64,000 bases of DNA. It comes from Pegea sp. RAD2-039 (Eukaryota > Chordata > Thaliacea > Salpida > Salpidae). How positions within the stretch are numbered: position 1 is the stretch's first letter; every line of letters begins with the position of its first letter. Positions 25,007 to 37,851 of the stretch are shown in pieces. The translations under genes and the position numbers were made by a program. The stretch spans positions 124,001 to 188,000 of the forward strand of contig JAQGEQ010000175.1 of NCBI GenBank assembly GCA_034620365.1, written 5' to 3'. Below the pieces are notes generated by a model. That model saw only the letters and a list, made by a program, of their open reading frames with translations. It was not told the origin of the DNA and made no database searches.

Positions 25007-27890
25007 AATTCAAATTTTTTGCTACCCTTTTTTTTATTATTTTCTTATTGGTCAATTAGTATTTAAAGATTTCACCTCAGATGAAAATTTCTTCTAAATT
25101 AGCTTCTTGCCACTGCTCTTTTACTAATAGAGATTTGCCATCAGATTACTAACTTCTTGCCCTAAGTCACTTGCAGTCTCCGATCATTTGCAGATCATCT
25201 AATTTGTTTTTAATCTAGTTTTTTAATCTATCACATCACAATCTTGCTTAAGAGGTCTTCATCTAGTTGAGAATTATTTAAAATTGAGTTGGTTTTGAAC
25301 CGAATTTTCACATTTGCAACTTTGTATCATATGCATGCTCTCATAATTCTTATTTTATGTCTTGCAGACTGTCTCTTCCTGCTGTTTTTGAAAATTTGTC
25401 AGATTTTATTTGAAAACAATAAAATTCAGTTATTTACAAATTGTCATCAATTTTATTATAAAATATTCATGAATTAAAAGATATTTTTTAAATGAATCAA
25501 TAAACTTTTAATTTTATTCTTTCCAATTTGTTCTTTGAGTAAATTTTAAGAAATAAAAAGAATTTTGTTTTTAAAACAAACTTGTTTTTTATATTTCTTT
25601 TTAATTTTGACAAATCAATTCATAGACATTAAATAAATATTTTGTTTTTGAATAACATAAGATTTATTTCTAAGCAAGTTTTATTAAAAGGTTTTTTCAA
25701 AACATTTTCAAAACTGAAAATAAATGTCACAAATTTTGAAAACATTAAGACATAAAAATAAACTAAAAATAAATTTAAAATATTTCAATTAACGAAGTCA
25801 TTTTTGTTCATATTTATTATAAGAAATTTCTTTTAGTTTATATTAATAAATTTAAAAAATATTTTCTGTCAAATTTTCCAGTAAACTAATTTTGAATAAC
25901 TTTTTAAATATTATTATTGTTCTAAATTTATAATTGAAGATTTCGAGTTTAATAAAAGTAAAGTGATAAAAACATTTTTATGTGTGATATAAACATATTT
26001 ACTTTAGATATAAAACCAAATTCACTCCCTAATAATCTCTAATACCTTAACACAACATTTCTCCTAATTTTAAATAATGATCAAGAGCTTACAGAGGCAA
26101 ATTTGTTTGAAAACTTGTCTCATGGGTTTAGAGCACTTGAAATAAAATCATTGGCTCATATCCAGCCTTATAAAGAAACTTCAAAAAGTTTCCATTTCGT
26201 ATTTCAAACAAACGACTGATTGTGTCACGCATCAATGAACATCAAATTCGAACTCATAATGCATCGTAATAATACAAAAGACAAGAATCTGGTAAAAGAT
26301 AAAATATTTTCATGATTTTTATTAAACTTTATTAAAATATTAATTATTTTTATCAAAATAATCCTTATCTGGTTGTTTTTGATTAATTTATATTTAGTTT
26401 AATACAAACGTTCAGTTTTTAACAATTTTTTTTTATTTTAATAAAGTTTATTAGATATATAAGTTTTAAAAATAGGCTTTTTGGGTTTTATTTCTTTCAA
26501 ATTTCGATTGCATAATAAAAAAATATTTCATAAATTTAGCTTAAAGACAATTTATTTTATTGTAAGTTTTTTTTTCCATTTTTTTAAGAAAATCGTTAAC
26601 AACTTTATGAACTGAAAATTTCTGTTATAAATTTGTTTAATTAAATATTTGCATAAAACAAAATAAAAATGCAAACAAGAACTTTATACCAAAGAAATAA
26701 TATTTTTTGAAAACTACATTAACTTAACAAAAATGCTTTAAAAAATGATATCATAAATGTTTTCATAACTTAAAAATTTTGATACTAAAGAGTTATAAGT
26801 AAAAAGTTTTACTTGGCGGCAATGACGTCATCATTATTTTGGAGAAAATGTCGATGAATAGAATGAAAGTTGAAAAAATAAAACATTGTATACTTTTATA
26901 AATCTATAAGTTATTTTAATTGAAAATAAAATAAGAAAACTAATAATTTTTAAGTTTTTGAAAAATTTTTTAAGACAAGTTTAAATGAAATTAAAATTTT
27001 CAAGTAATTACTTGAACATTTATCTACAATTTAAAACAACCTTAACAACCTATGTTACAACATTTTTAATGTTTTGTAAATACAGTTGAATTATTAGCTG
27101 ATACAAACTTTATATTTGACCAAAAATTGTTAACTTTAGGTTGCAAAATTGCTCTGAAAATTTTCTATATATAGTGTTTTGTGAGATTTTTCAAATTCTC
27201 TCAGTTTTTTTTCTGTTAAAACTTTCAGCAACAGCTAGAAGCGTTTAAATGAAGAAAATAGATGATATAAGTAAATATTGGTGTTTGGAAACTCAGTGAA
27301 AACCATTATTTATTTTAATCGTGAACAAACAGATACAACAAAACTGAAATTTGATAAAATTGTATTTCATATATTTGAAAACTGACTTGAAATTTATATA
27401 AATATGTTTTGAAACATAAATCTTACTAATTAAAATAAAATTTTGGTTTGTAAACATTACAAATGTAAGAAAATTTTGTAAAATGAATTACATCAAATTA
27501 GAAATAAAATGAAAATATTTTTATATTATGAAAAGTTTATAATAAACTTTCAATTTGATTTTTAAACAAAGTTGACATTTAAACCAAAATATTTGTGACA
27601 AACACGATTACCAGAGAAAGTTTTTCTAAACATTATTTATTTCTTAAATAAACTTTTATATTATTTTCTACTTATTTCAAATTGTTAAAAAAAATCAACT
27701 AATATAAAAATATAAAGTTTTATAAGAGATTTAGTTGTATAAAGTTCATTTAAAACTTAGACTTTATTCTATAGTTGTTAGAAAACAATTTTCAAATAAT
27801 ATTTTTCTAACATTCAATAAATCCACCAATCAAAAGCACACAATTCGATTTGACCACAACTTAAACAGATTGAGAGTTTACTTTTAAGGC
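25007..27890. other. AT-rich spacer downstream of Bicaudal-D
   Basis: Contains the BicD 3'UTR. The stretch 26040-26280 is slightly less AT-rich and gives broken reading frames, but I cannot assign it to any family. A TGACGTCA palindrome lies at 26823-26830. Confidence 0.4.
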
Positions 27891-28640
27891 GATATCAACA
27901 GATGGTTGGGCGTTACCCGCTACGTCACGATCTAACTACGTCATCACCGACTACGTCATCACTTCTGATAAGTCAGACGAGTTTCTCTGATTCTAATTTG
28001 GAAAGGATTCGACGAGTTGTTTGTTGGAGTAGTTCTAAGAAATCAATCACTTCATCCGGTAATTAAGAGATGAAGAAGACTTAATTACTTCCTGAATTGA
28101 TGGAAGAGGAAACCCTTTTTCTTGTGACTGATTTATAAAATCAACAAATTCAAATTTGCTATCATCAAATCTGATGATGATGCCGATTTTATTGTCAGTT
28201 TGAAATGGCAAAAGTACCAAAAATAAAGTACATCATTAAAAGAGAACAGATCGAAAAATGGAATCTGTATTTTATCAGAAATTATCAATTGAAAGAAGCT
28301 TGCGGCCATGCTATAAAAGAAATTATAATTTTTATTGGTAATATGCCTATCATTAAAATGAGAAGATGCAGCAAATAACCGAGTAGATAATGAATTTGTT
28401 GCTATACACAGCAATCAATCCATCGATGAATGGTGGTGAGCAGCATAACATCAAGGCAACGCCATACTACCAGCCGTCATCGATACAAGTGAGTGACGTC
28501 ACGGAGTCGCGTTGGATCGAAGAAACGACAGTTATTTCAGTTGGGTGAAAAGAAGTATTGCGTAAGCTATCAGTTTTCAGCAGTTCATCCACCATTCAAA
28601 CCGGACTGCCTATAAAAGAGCCTGTTAATTGAGAAGTGAT
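27891..28640. promoter_or_regulatory. GC-richer island with CRE-like sites and a TATA box
   Basis: Three TACGTCA sites between about 27919 and 27960, a perfect CRE palindrome TGACGTCA at 28494-28501, and TATAAAAG on the plus strand at about 28611. A 57-codon plus-strand ORF (about 28206-28379) and a protein-like minus-strand frame over about 28080-28220 are both open, and I recognise neither. The region lies just past the 3' end of profilin. It may be a promoter pointing into profilin antisense, an enhancer, or the remnant of another gene. Confidence 0.35.
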
Positions 28641-28660
28641 GATGGAGTGGTTACCTGTAT

Positions 28661-29140
28661 CTATTGTAAACCAGCTGCATCAAGTTGTTCTCTTAAAGCG
28701 ATAGCGTGCTTCAGGAGAACACGAGGTTCTGTTTCAGCGATGATACAGCAAGCATCTGAAAGTAGAAGTTATCATCAGATGAACGTTACAACTAGATTGA
28801 TGCTTACATGTCTTTTTATGGAAAAATAAACAAGCTTTAGAGAGCTTCTTATAGACAAACACGTCAGAGTCATCCAAGATGTAGACATATTTATTTCCAG
28901 CGATGGTGATACCTTGAATCTTTTCATCAGTAGCAACAGTTTTGACAGCTTTGGCAATCTCGCCAGTCTGAAACGTCTGATGTCAAGCAACTTTTTAGTA
29001 TATCTACAATTACTTACAACAATTTTTTCTTTGGCATCTCCTGCTTCTCCAAAACAATTACTTCCATCTAAAGTATACAAGCAAGCATACTTAATAGGAG
29101 CTCCCATAAGATAAGCGCTAAGATTATTTGACCAAGACAT
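28661..29140 (-). CDS. PFN: Profilin, actin monomer-binding protein
   Basis: Three exons: 29140-29018, 28967-28808, 28755-28661; 125 residues, a normal profilin length. The two introns are only 50 and 52 nt. Seen: the N-terminus MSWSNNLSAYLMG matches the profilin 'MSWQxYVDxxLM' poly-proline-binding helix; then 'GITIAGNKYVYI', the family strand usually read 'GI.IxGxKYxxI'; and a C-terminal amphipathic helix with 'REQLDAAGLQ'. Known role: binds G-actin and proline-rich partners such as formins and promotes nucleotide exchange in the cytoplasm. All phases close. A 3' splice-like TTTTACAG lies 36 nt upstream of the ATG. Confidence 0.88.
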
Positions 29141-32100
29141 TTTTTATTTAAAAGTTTATAAGATTGATGATAATACCTGTAAAAGATGGAATTAGGTCTT
29201 AGAAAATAGAACTTATTTCAGTTTTAAACTTTTAGTTAAAAATATTAGTCAAAGCTCACTTAGTATATGAAAAAGTTAAGAAATCTAAATATAATAATCA
29301 GAAATTAAAGTATTTAAGAGATAATAACTTAAATGATTATAAAATATAATATTAAAATAAAATATACAAATCTGAAAGTATAAACACAAAAGTTTTAATA
29401 TACTTCTAAAAATATACTAGATATCTATAACATCATAAATAAAGTTTTAAATCTTTTGTTTAAACAATTTAGTTATAATAAGTCACTGTTAAAATATTTA
29501 AAAACATAAAATACTGCTTAATATAAACAGTAATCTGATGTATAAACTTCAATAAACAAAATAGGAAATAAAAGATAAAACAATAACAAAAGATTATGAA
29601 CTTTAAACATAAGATAGAAAAACATCTAACATTTAGACAATAAGTAAAAGCTTTTAAAGGTTTTTTTATCAATTCAATTATGCAAGAAATTTTGCAATTT
29701 AAAATGCTGTAATATCAAAAAATTAGATCTCTATTAGAGTTTTCAGAAGGAAAAAAATATCTAAATAATAACAGTCATTTTGCCAAAAAATCAGAAAAAA
29801 TTTGAGTCAGAATAAAACTGAAATAAATTGAAATAAAAGAGATAATACCGCAAGTTGAAAAAATATCCATTATTAAAAGGTCAAAGTTTAGAAAACACAA
29901 ATTTTAAGATAACAGTTTCAGAAGATCGACAAAAGTTTTAAATAAAATTCAATTTAAAAACTAAATTTCAAGAACAGTTCAAAAATGGAAGAATGGACAA
30001 ACTATAAACCAATGAATAAGAGACTTTTACAAAGAATTATATTACAAAAGGTAGTTAACTTTATTAACAAATACTACTTATTCAATTTGAAAAAAAGAAA
30101 ACACATAATTGATTTCCATTTGTAAGTTATATTACATATTTCAAAAATGCTGAAATATGAAAGCAAGCAATTTTAACAGAAGAAATAGAGAGAGATGAAA
30201 ATAGACGATCTTCACATAAGGCAAGCGACAAAAGAACACGAATAAATAGAACTAGCCACTCCTACCAAACCAATACTTTCTCTAAACCTACTCAAGCATG
30301 ACATTGCTAAATAACCGAAAGAATTATCGTCATCTATAGATAGCTTACTTGTTAATTAAAATGATAAGACTCATAAATAAAGAAATTTAGTTTAATTTTT
30401 AATGAATTGAGTCATTTTGAAGTTTTTTTTTATTTCAAACTGCTTCAAAAAAATCGAATAACAAATTAAAAGCTTTTGAATGAGTTATTAAAAAAGAAAC
30501 TTTACAAGAAGATTAGAAAATATATTTAGAGAAATAAATCATTAAATTTCCTCAGATACTTATTTTTAGAGATAAACTTTGTTTTATCAATTATATTAAA
30601 GAAATATATCAAAAATTAAGTTCTGATAGATTTGAGTTTATATCTTTTCTGCTGTATAACTTTAATATTATACAGCAATAGCTTTTCTATACCTTAAAAA
30701 GTAACAAAAATATATCAGTGGCTTAACCAGCCTACTCATTTTAGCGGATGTAGCGGTTATCACCATATTATGAATCTCAGAAAATGTCTACGTGTTAGGC
30801 TTCAGGTTAAAAGTATCTATAACTTTTTGAAAAGAATATAATCACCAGGGTTATGACTTAAACTTTAGTAATACAACTAGAAGAAATCAAAATGTAAAAA
30901 CTATAAATTACGATTTTTATGAATCACCGTTTAATTACGAGTCTAATTTTAGCAATTATAAATTTTAATTTAGCTTTAAAGTAGAATACAATATTATCTA
31001 GTCTGCATATTTGTTGTTATTAACAGTTCAACATTATATGACAACATTTAGATCAAAAAAATAATCTGACTGTATATTAATGGTTGATAAACTAACAATT
31101 ATAAAAGAAATTTAGTAATTATAACTAAAAAAATAACGTTTTTACTGAACAAGTTAAAAAATTTTAATTATTTAAATCAGTAATAATCAGTAAAGTTACT
31201 GCAGAAGTTTAGGTTTATAGTGCATCAACATTAAAAACTAAATTTAGAAACTTAGAAATGATGTTTTTAAGAACGTTCGCTAAGTAACTTCTTACGTATG
31301 TATAGAAGTTGATAAGTATATGCAGAAGCGGACTTCCGGTTCATTGAAAAATACTTTCTGTAAAAATGTAACTCTTAAAGCTTTTAGCAACCAATTTCAA
31401 CTGATTTCGTTTTCACTTTTATATTTTATCAAATAGATTTTTGAAAAAAATAGCCTCAATTGAGTTTTTAAATTATGTTCTGATGTCTTAAGGAACATTT
31501 TTTGTAATCTTTGTTTAGATTAAAGATGATAGGTATCTGTACATTAAAAGTCTTTCAAAAAATTTAAGTTTTTTTATCTTTAAGGACTTTTTAAATGATT
31601 GAAAATATTCTTGAGGACTTAAAAAAACTAGCTGCCTTACGAACATCACACACTTATGGTTCTGACCAATGGTTCTTCACACTAAAACTTTACAAAACAA
31701 CTAAAAAAATGTACAAAATAACTAACACTGAACAATACTTTTTGAAAAATTGTCTAATAATGTTGCTAGCTTTCTTGCTTCAATGTTATTCATCGTACCT
31801 CAGCAAAACCTTTTCTGAAATATTTTCCTTTTTCGGTCTTAAGAAACTGCTGGCAAAGCGCTTTTTAATTTCATCATTGTATTTATGTAAGCCTAAAAGC
31901 CTCAATTACCTGCTATAGATACTTACTATATACCTGCTAGTGACTGGCAAGAACTTTAACTTCTGAAAAACAAATAAACTGACAAACAGATACATAAATT
32001 ATTATATACAGATCTCATATGAATATTACAAATTTTTAAAAACTAAATCGTGACATTGTAACTGATTAAACTTTCATTTAATTCAACCTTTAAGCTTGCA

Positions 32101-33580
32101 AAAAAGTCAAGTAATTTTTAAGTTGCTTTTAAAAAGATTATTAAAACCTTCTTTATAAAACGCCCATACTTTGCAAGCACTTGAAAAACTCATAATTCAA
32201 CCTTTATAACAGAAATTCTTCACGTTTTGTGAAGGCGTATAACCTCACGTTTTTGGCAAGGTGTGATTATAATAACTTTTCTGCAGAGATTTGTTCAATT
32301 GTGTAAAATGCACCAAACTTTTTATAAAAAAATTAATTCTGTCACTTTGACGTTCATTCAAAAATGGTCCGACTGATTGAAGTTTAAAATATGAACAAAT
32401 AAAAAAACATCAAATTACAATCACGGTTTTAAACTAATAGCAAGACTCAGAATTCATAAGTATATAGAGTTTATATAAATAAATTTTAAACAGAACTTAA
32501 AACCAGAAGTTTTGAAATTATTACTTTTAATGAATTATTAAAAAATGAAATTGACAAATAGAAAGATAAGAAGTTGAAAATTGAGGTTATTGTTGAAATT
32601 TGATCAAGATAATTTCTGTAATTTGTTGTATCTTTCAAATATTTTTGATAAACTTGCCTACCACAAAATTAGATTTCAATAATAGAGAAATGTAAAAGGC
32701 AAGTTTAGAAAAATGTTTACAAAAATAACTTAATCAGATAAAAGTTGAACAAAAGCATAACGATGCAATAGTATCATGAGTACAATAAACGCTGATTAGT
32801 CTATCCAAGACAACTTTTAGTGAATTTCATGTAATCTGGTAAAAATAATGTTTCCTTAAATATTAAACAAATAAATAAATAACTGTCTTTGAAGTAAATG
32901 AAACCAACAACAAGTATTATCAAGTATGAAAGTATTAATATTGAAATTGTAAATATCTTTTTGACGTTTCTACTGAGTTTCCATCTGAGGCTTTGGGGGC
33001 AAATCGTTAAATGACCTTCACGCTATTACTTCTTTGATTGACGTCACAAACTCTTGTTGCCTGGACCACCAAAGTTTGTTGTCATTTTCTCACAGATTCG
33101 GCCTCCTTTTCTCACCATCCTAATACCAACCAGATAATCTAAAATGTACCTTCATATACAGATGAAATTAGAACACTTATAACAAGTTATAAACAATTAA
33201 GTGAGCGCCTATCTTCGAATGACATTTTATTTAAATAATCCTATGTTTACTGTTAAAATATATCAAACAACTTTTCATTTGATTTCGCTTAACTTAAATA
33301 TTAAAAGAAAATGATAGTTTTAATCTAAGTATTGAAACTACAACAAGTTTTAAACTTTTTATTGAAATTCGAACACCTGATAATTAAAAATATTACATTT
33401 AAAAGAGTAAATGCCAAAAAGCAAAAAATTTTTGAAGCTAAACTGAAATTTTCTAACGATTCAGAATCTATCACGTTTTTTATGTTATTTGAATATCTCG
33501 AAATTTTATGGTTTTTAAGGTTTACTTAGAACTATGCTAACACAAAACTTAATAATATAGTTTCGGACATCATTGAAGCT
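29141..33580. other. Long AT-rich spacer, few recognisable elements
   Basis: No gene recognised. A 107-codon plus-strand ORF at 31595-31918 starts with a helical stretch and then a hydrophobic one, but it matches nothing I know and I do not call it. There may be a rearranged tRNA-like fragment near 30740-30800. TGACGTCA occurs at 33039-33046. Confidence 0.4.
30740..30810. repeat. Possible tRNA-Val-like fragment (rearranged)
   Basis: GGATGTAGCGGTTATCACCAT resembles the D-arm and A-box of tRNA-Val. About 35 bp on, CGTGTTAGGC is the reverse complement of its anticodon arm (GCCTAACACG). The two parts are in opposite orientation, so this would be a scrambled copy of the SINE seen at 39751. It may be chance. 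Confidence 0.25.
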
Positions 33581-34390
33581 TTTACCACGTATATGCGTCA
33601 TGAATTAGGGTTCAACTCTTCCGTATGGAGCCCGTACCTTAAAAAAGATTTACAATTTAATCCGTTCAAAGATTGTCTTCCAAGGAAGCTTTCTTTAGAT
33701 GCGATATATATTTGTTTCCACTTTGTACAGCTATCTAAAGTTTTAATGGTTTATGTTAACTTCATAGAATACAAAGCTACTATCCATCCAAAGATGATTC
33801 ACCAGGAAAGCTTTCCTTAGATGTGACATATCCATTTCCTCATACGAAGGCTGTCTTTAGAAGATAAATATTAAATCCTTACAATATCGACACCTTTTTC
33901 CTGACTTTCTACTACTTTAAAAAATCTTATGGCTTTTGTCATCTTAGCTTCATAGAATACTTTAAAGATAACAATATCCTATACGTTCTCAAAGGCACTT
34001 TGTTCAAAATTAAACCGCTTAACAACTTTGATAATACCCAGTGCAGTAACAACTTTTCAATAGGGTAACCAAGGTTTAGAATTCTTTTTCCAATTCCATC
34101 ATTACATCAACATCTATCGCAGCTTTTAAAATTTTGTTAAAAATAAGATTTGAGTAGTTTCCTTAACAAGTGGTATGCAACACTGCAGTTTCCTCACTTT
34201 CTTCTGCTATTTCATACATTTTACTTTTGCCTCTACAATATTTGTATTCTGTTTGTATTAATCTTATATTGTGATACCTAAGACCTTTCAATTATCTCTT
34301 CGCTAATAATACGGTTTTTGTTTGCTATAAGAGCTGTTGAATTTGTAACTCGCAGCCACGTGTTGAATAAATAGATAAATATTATACTAT
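33581..34390 (+). mobile_element. Degenerate LINE 3' half with terminal repeat (copy D)
   Basis: 33611-33637 reads FNSSVWSPY, then 'LKKDL', the ORF2 segment 'FNSSVWSPYLKKDI' of CR1/L2/jockey-type elements. From 34056 the frame reads FNRVTKV*NSFSNSIITSTS, then 'IAAFK', matching the ORF2 ending 'RVxKVWNSLPxxIVxSxSxxxFK'. Between them, two copies of a segment near 33686 and 33801 (AAGCTTTC(C/T)TTAGATG) suggest an internal duplication. It ends at 34274-34386 in the shared 3' end with AATAAATAGATAAAT. Frame shifts and stops show that it is dead. Confidence 0.75.
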
Positions 34391-35799
34391 ATACATTACA
34401 AAAGTGTATTACAAATTTACGGCATATAAATAAATATATTCAGAATAAATGTTTTCTGCTTGACAAAATGTGCTTTGATGTATGCTATTTTTATTTTTTA
34501 AGTGATTTTGTATTATTATAATTTTCTTTTACTTGAGATAAATTAGCTTTACAATTTATGAACAATATTAATGTGACTCTCTATAAGATTTTAGCAATAT
34601 GATAAAATATAAAATTGATTATATTTTTGCAGAAACCAAGTTGGTGAATGAAAAAGCAATAACGTTACTTATTATGATTATGAAAGTTAAGCGTTTTTAT
34701 TAGATATTACAAAATCAAGTCCAGACTTAAAAAATGCAACAAGTTAGATAATATTTATTTAGTATTTACCGTTTACTGTTAGTATACCACAAAACTTTAA
34801 ACAAAAGTATTGTTAAGCCAGAATATGTATAAGACAAAAATTCAGAGACCATTTCATACGTAACTTAGTTTGATGATTTTATTTTTATTCTTATTTTTAT
34901 GTTGCTTATGTTGTTATTATTTGAATCAAATTTATTTTTCAACAGAAACTTTTTATTTCTTAGTTGGTATGATTTCTGTTACATAAAACTATATGTTTAT
35001 TAGACGGCTCATAACTCTGTCTTTATATATATTGTTATTATACTATTATTATTGTTATTATGCTTAAAATGCTTATCATATATGTATCATTATCATAAAT
35101 TTTAGACTATTATTATTTATGAAGGGATTTTTTTCTCTTTTTTTTATCTATCTAATTACCTGGTATTTTTATAAGGTTGTTGTTTAGTTGCATATTCTTG
35201 AAATGATACATTATTAGTTAATTTCTTATATTACAAAAAATAACTTTGAAATGTTGCTTATTTTTTGATAAAATCTTCCTTAGTGAGTGTTTTCTTTACT
35301 AATTAAACTTTTTTAAATAACTTATTTTATGTGGGGTCATTTTTATAAAGATTTGCTGCATCTAGCTTTGATTGCATTTTTAATCTTTAAATTCTTGCTA
35401 AAATAGTATTCTTTTAGTGTTTATAATTTCTTTAGATTCTTTGTATTTATTACTAACTTTCCGATAAAAAATTCAACTGAAATATTTAGCATCTTCATTC
35501 TAAGGTAATCACAAAGATATGAAGATATAACATTTCTACAAACTCATTTCAAATATAATTGTGCTCAAAGAGTGTTTCCATTTTAATCTTCAAAATTATA
35601 TCTTGAAGGGTTTAAAGATATTAAAAACTTTTCATAAAAAATAAACTTTGAAACTCATTGAAAAGGAATATTTTCTTATTTTATGATTATATTTATTATA
35701 TATATTACAAAAGCAAAATAAACTCTGAATACTAAAAAATAATCATTTTAAATGTACCTTTAATCATTTTGAAATATTTTATCAGTTTTTTAGTTATAA
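34391..35799. other. AT-rich spacer upstream of the macro-domain gene
   Basis: No coding signal. TTTTTTAG ends 6 nt before the macro-gene ATG and looks like a 3' splice site, so the transcript may have a spliced 5' leader. Confidence 0.4.
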
Positions 35800-36309
35800 A
35801 TGATGTCACTTAAAAACAAAATTAAAGTCATACAAGAAGATATCACAAAATTATCAGTTGATGTGATCTGTAACGCTGCAAATGAATCCCTACGTGGTGG
35901 TGGCGGGGTAGATGGAGCCATCCATAAAGCTGCAGGAAAGAAACTTTTAAAAGAGTGTAAGATGATAGGAGGATGTAAGTTTGGTCATTCTAAAATCACT
36001 AAAGGATACGATCTCCCTGCTTCTTATGTTATTCATACTGTCGGACCTAAAGATAAGAATCCTTCTGTACTTGCTAATTGCTATATAAGTGCTTTGAAGC
36101 TGATGAAGTTGAATAAATTACGAACTATTGCTTTTCCTTGTATTTCAACTGGAATATTTGGTTATCCTAATGAAGAAGCAGCCTTTGTTGCTTTTAGTAC
36201 TGTTGTTGATTGGTTAGGTAAAAATGGAAATTTTGTTGATGAAGTTATTTTCTGTACTTTTCTAGATGTAGATAAAGAGCTATATGATCGGCTCTTACAA
36301 AAATATTGA
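35800..36309 (+). CDS. MacroD-type macro-domain protein (ADP-ribose binding/hydrolase)
   Basis: A single exon encodes 169 residues, essentially one macro domain with nothing else. Seen: 'VDVICNAANESLRGGGGVDG' (about 19-38), which carries the conserved Asn and the glycine loop of MacroD1/D2-like enzymes; 'AIHKAAG'; 'VIHTVGP'; and the phosphate loop ISTGIFGYP (about 116-124). Known: members of this class bind ADP-ribose, remove mono-ADP-ribose from acidic residues and deacetylate O-acetyl-ADP-ribose. No targeting signal is seen, so it is probably cytosolic or nuclear. It differs from nearly all neighbours in having no intron in its coding region. ATG choice: the first two codons are both Met, and either could start. 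Confidence 0.92.
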   Translation: MMSLKNKIKVIQEDITKLSVDVICNAANESLRGGGGVDGAIHKAAGKKLLKECKMIGGCKFGHSKITKGYDLPASYVIHTVGPKDKNPSVLANCYISALKLMKLNKLRTIAFPCISTGIFGYPNEEAAFVAFSTVVDWLGKNGNFVDEVIFCTFLDVDKELYDRLLQKY

Positions 36310-36840
36310 TTATTTTGTAAGTTGAAAATTACAAAATTAATTTTTTGGATATCTTATATTGTCTTTCAACTATTTTTCTTTATTTAGAGAACGACTTGTT
36401 GCGTGTTTATTAAATTACTGAGTTTATTAACATGAGTGTTTTATTTTTACATGAAAAAGTTAAATAAATTAAGCAGAATTAGAAAACTTTTAAGATCAGT
36501 TGTTTAGACTTAGAAAGTTATAATATTTTCTTGAAAATTGAAACAATCAAATTTATATAAGGTTTATTATTTGATGATTAATTGAAAAATCTTTGAAAAG
36601 ATTTGTTTTAAAACATTTAATAGTTTTACTTCTAACAGTTCTAATAAGTTTTCTAATAAGTTTTACTCTAGTTTTGCTTCAACTCATTCTATCACTTTTA
36701 AGTTACTTCACTAAACTATCATCTCTAATATAAACAGAAGTTTTCCTTAGATGTGGCATACTGTTTTCATGATGCAAAAAAAGTATACACAAATGACAAT
36801 ATATACAATCGAATGTTAATGCAACTTAAAAACATGCAGC
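36310..36840. other. Convergent spacer with a LINE scrap
   Basis: Separates the macro gene from the oppositely read receptor gene, and so holds both 3'UTRs. 36732-36765 (AGTTTTCCTTAGATGTGGCA) repeats the LINE segment seen near 33686 and 33801. Confidence 0.4.
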
Positions 36841-37851
36841 TTAAAGTTGAGTACTTGTAGTTTTACTTGATACAGCAACAGTTTCATTACCTTGAGACTG
36901 TATAAATGGTCTGACCGATTTGCATAGTGTCTTCGAGATAATTTTGTACTCATCAAATGAAAACAAAACAGAAATAACATTTATAAATAAACTCAAATCG
37001 TATATCGCGCTTACTGTTGTGCGAGGCGAGTCTTTTGGTACTAAAATTGACACCAATATGATAGCAAGGATATCAGAACTTACACAAATTGCCATACTGA
37101 TAGTTGATAAACGTATAGCTCGCATAACACGCTTACTGTCGTTTGATTCATTACTCGAAATTCTTTTGTTTGATTGTTTATGTTTTCGTAGTGGATATGT
37201 AAATAAAAAGAATAAAATAAGCTGTGAGATAATGGTTATTAAAGCTGCTAAATAATTGGGCAGAAGGTTTTCTTTTTCTTGTTGTCGCTTTGTGCATCCG
37301 TATTTGGACATTTTATAACTTGTTGGATAAAGATAAATGATTGTTGAAAAAGCTCCACCAAAAACAATAAGAAAAACAAATAGATAACTGAAAAATCTTA
37401 CTGTTTTGTTGTTTAAGTGTTTGAGTGAAGGTTGTGTGTATAGTATACGCTGCCTATAGTAAAGAAAAATATAAGTTGGCAGAGTTGCGCATAGAAATAG
37501 AAATATTGAAAAGTCTGCAGCTACTTCGCATGCATAATCCGATCTTGCATTTACTTCATAGGCGTAAAAAATTATTAATAAGCTTTGAATTGATAAAGTT
37601 CTAATCATTGTGATTGTTGGTGTGAGCAAAGCTAGAATCATCAGGTTAGCTTGCTTTATATTTTTAGCATTTCTTTTAAACTTGCTGTTATCGAAACCAT
37701 ATTTTAGTAAGGATAGAAAAGCCCATAAACTACCACAAAACACAAGTACAGTTGATATTTGTGCAGGTATCCATGAAAACTTGAAGATTAAGTTTTCTGT
37801 TTCACTTATTGTTAGATTGTTTATGCTTTCTGTTGTATTATTGATTTTCAT
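36841..37851 (-). CDS. Orphan seven-transmembrane (GPCR-like) receptor
   Basis: One exon, 336 residues, with seven hydrophobic segments by eye. Seen: a short extracellular N-terminus with N-glycosylation sequons (NNT and NLT); a Cys at the start of TM3 (YACEVAAD) and a Cys in the second outer loop (YGCTKRQ), which could form the usual disulphide; YYRQR at the end of TM3 where class A receptors have DRY; a basic third inner loop (about 225-245); no NPxxY in TM7; and a Ser/Thr-rich tail. It resembles lineage-specific 7TM families, but I cannot assign a ligand or class. The intronless coding region is common in expanded receptor families. An acceptor-like TATATTAG lies 18 nt before the ATG. Confidence 0.7.
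   Translation of the reverse strand: MKINNTTESINNLTISETENLIFKFSWIPAQISTVLVFCGSLWAFLSLLKYGFDNSKFKRNAKNIKQANLMILALLTPTITMIRTLSIQSLLIIFYAYEVNARSDYACEVAADFSIFLFLCATLPTYIFLYYRQRILYTQPSLKHLNNKTVRFFSYLFVFLIVFGGAFSTIIYLYPTSYKMSKYGCTKRQQEKENLLPNYLAALITIISQLILFFLFTYPLRKHKQSNKRISSNESNDSKRVMRAIRLSTISMAICVSSDILAIILVSILVPKDSPRTTVSAIYDLSLFINVISVLFSFDEYKIISKTLCKSVRPFIQSQGNETVAVSSKTTSTQL

Noticed and set aside
29469-29672. 67-codon minus-strand Phe/Ile/Cys-rich ORF
   Set aside because: Low-complexity translation of AT-rich DNA, with no conserved pattern.
31595-31918. 107-codon plus-strand ORF
   Set aside because: No family resemblance, no splice partners found, and hydrophobic/Lys-rich composition is expected from AT-rich noncoding DNA.
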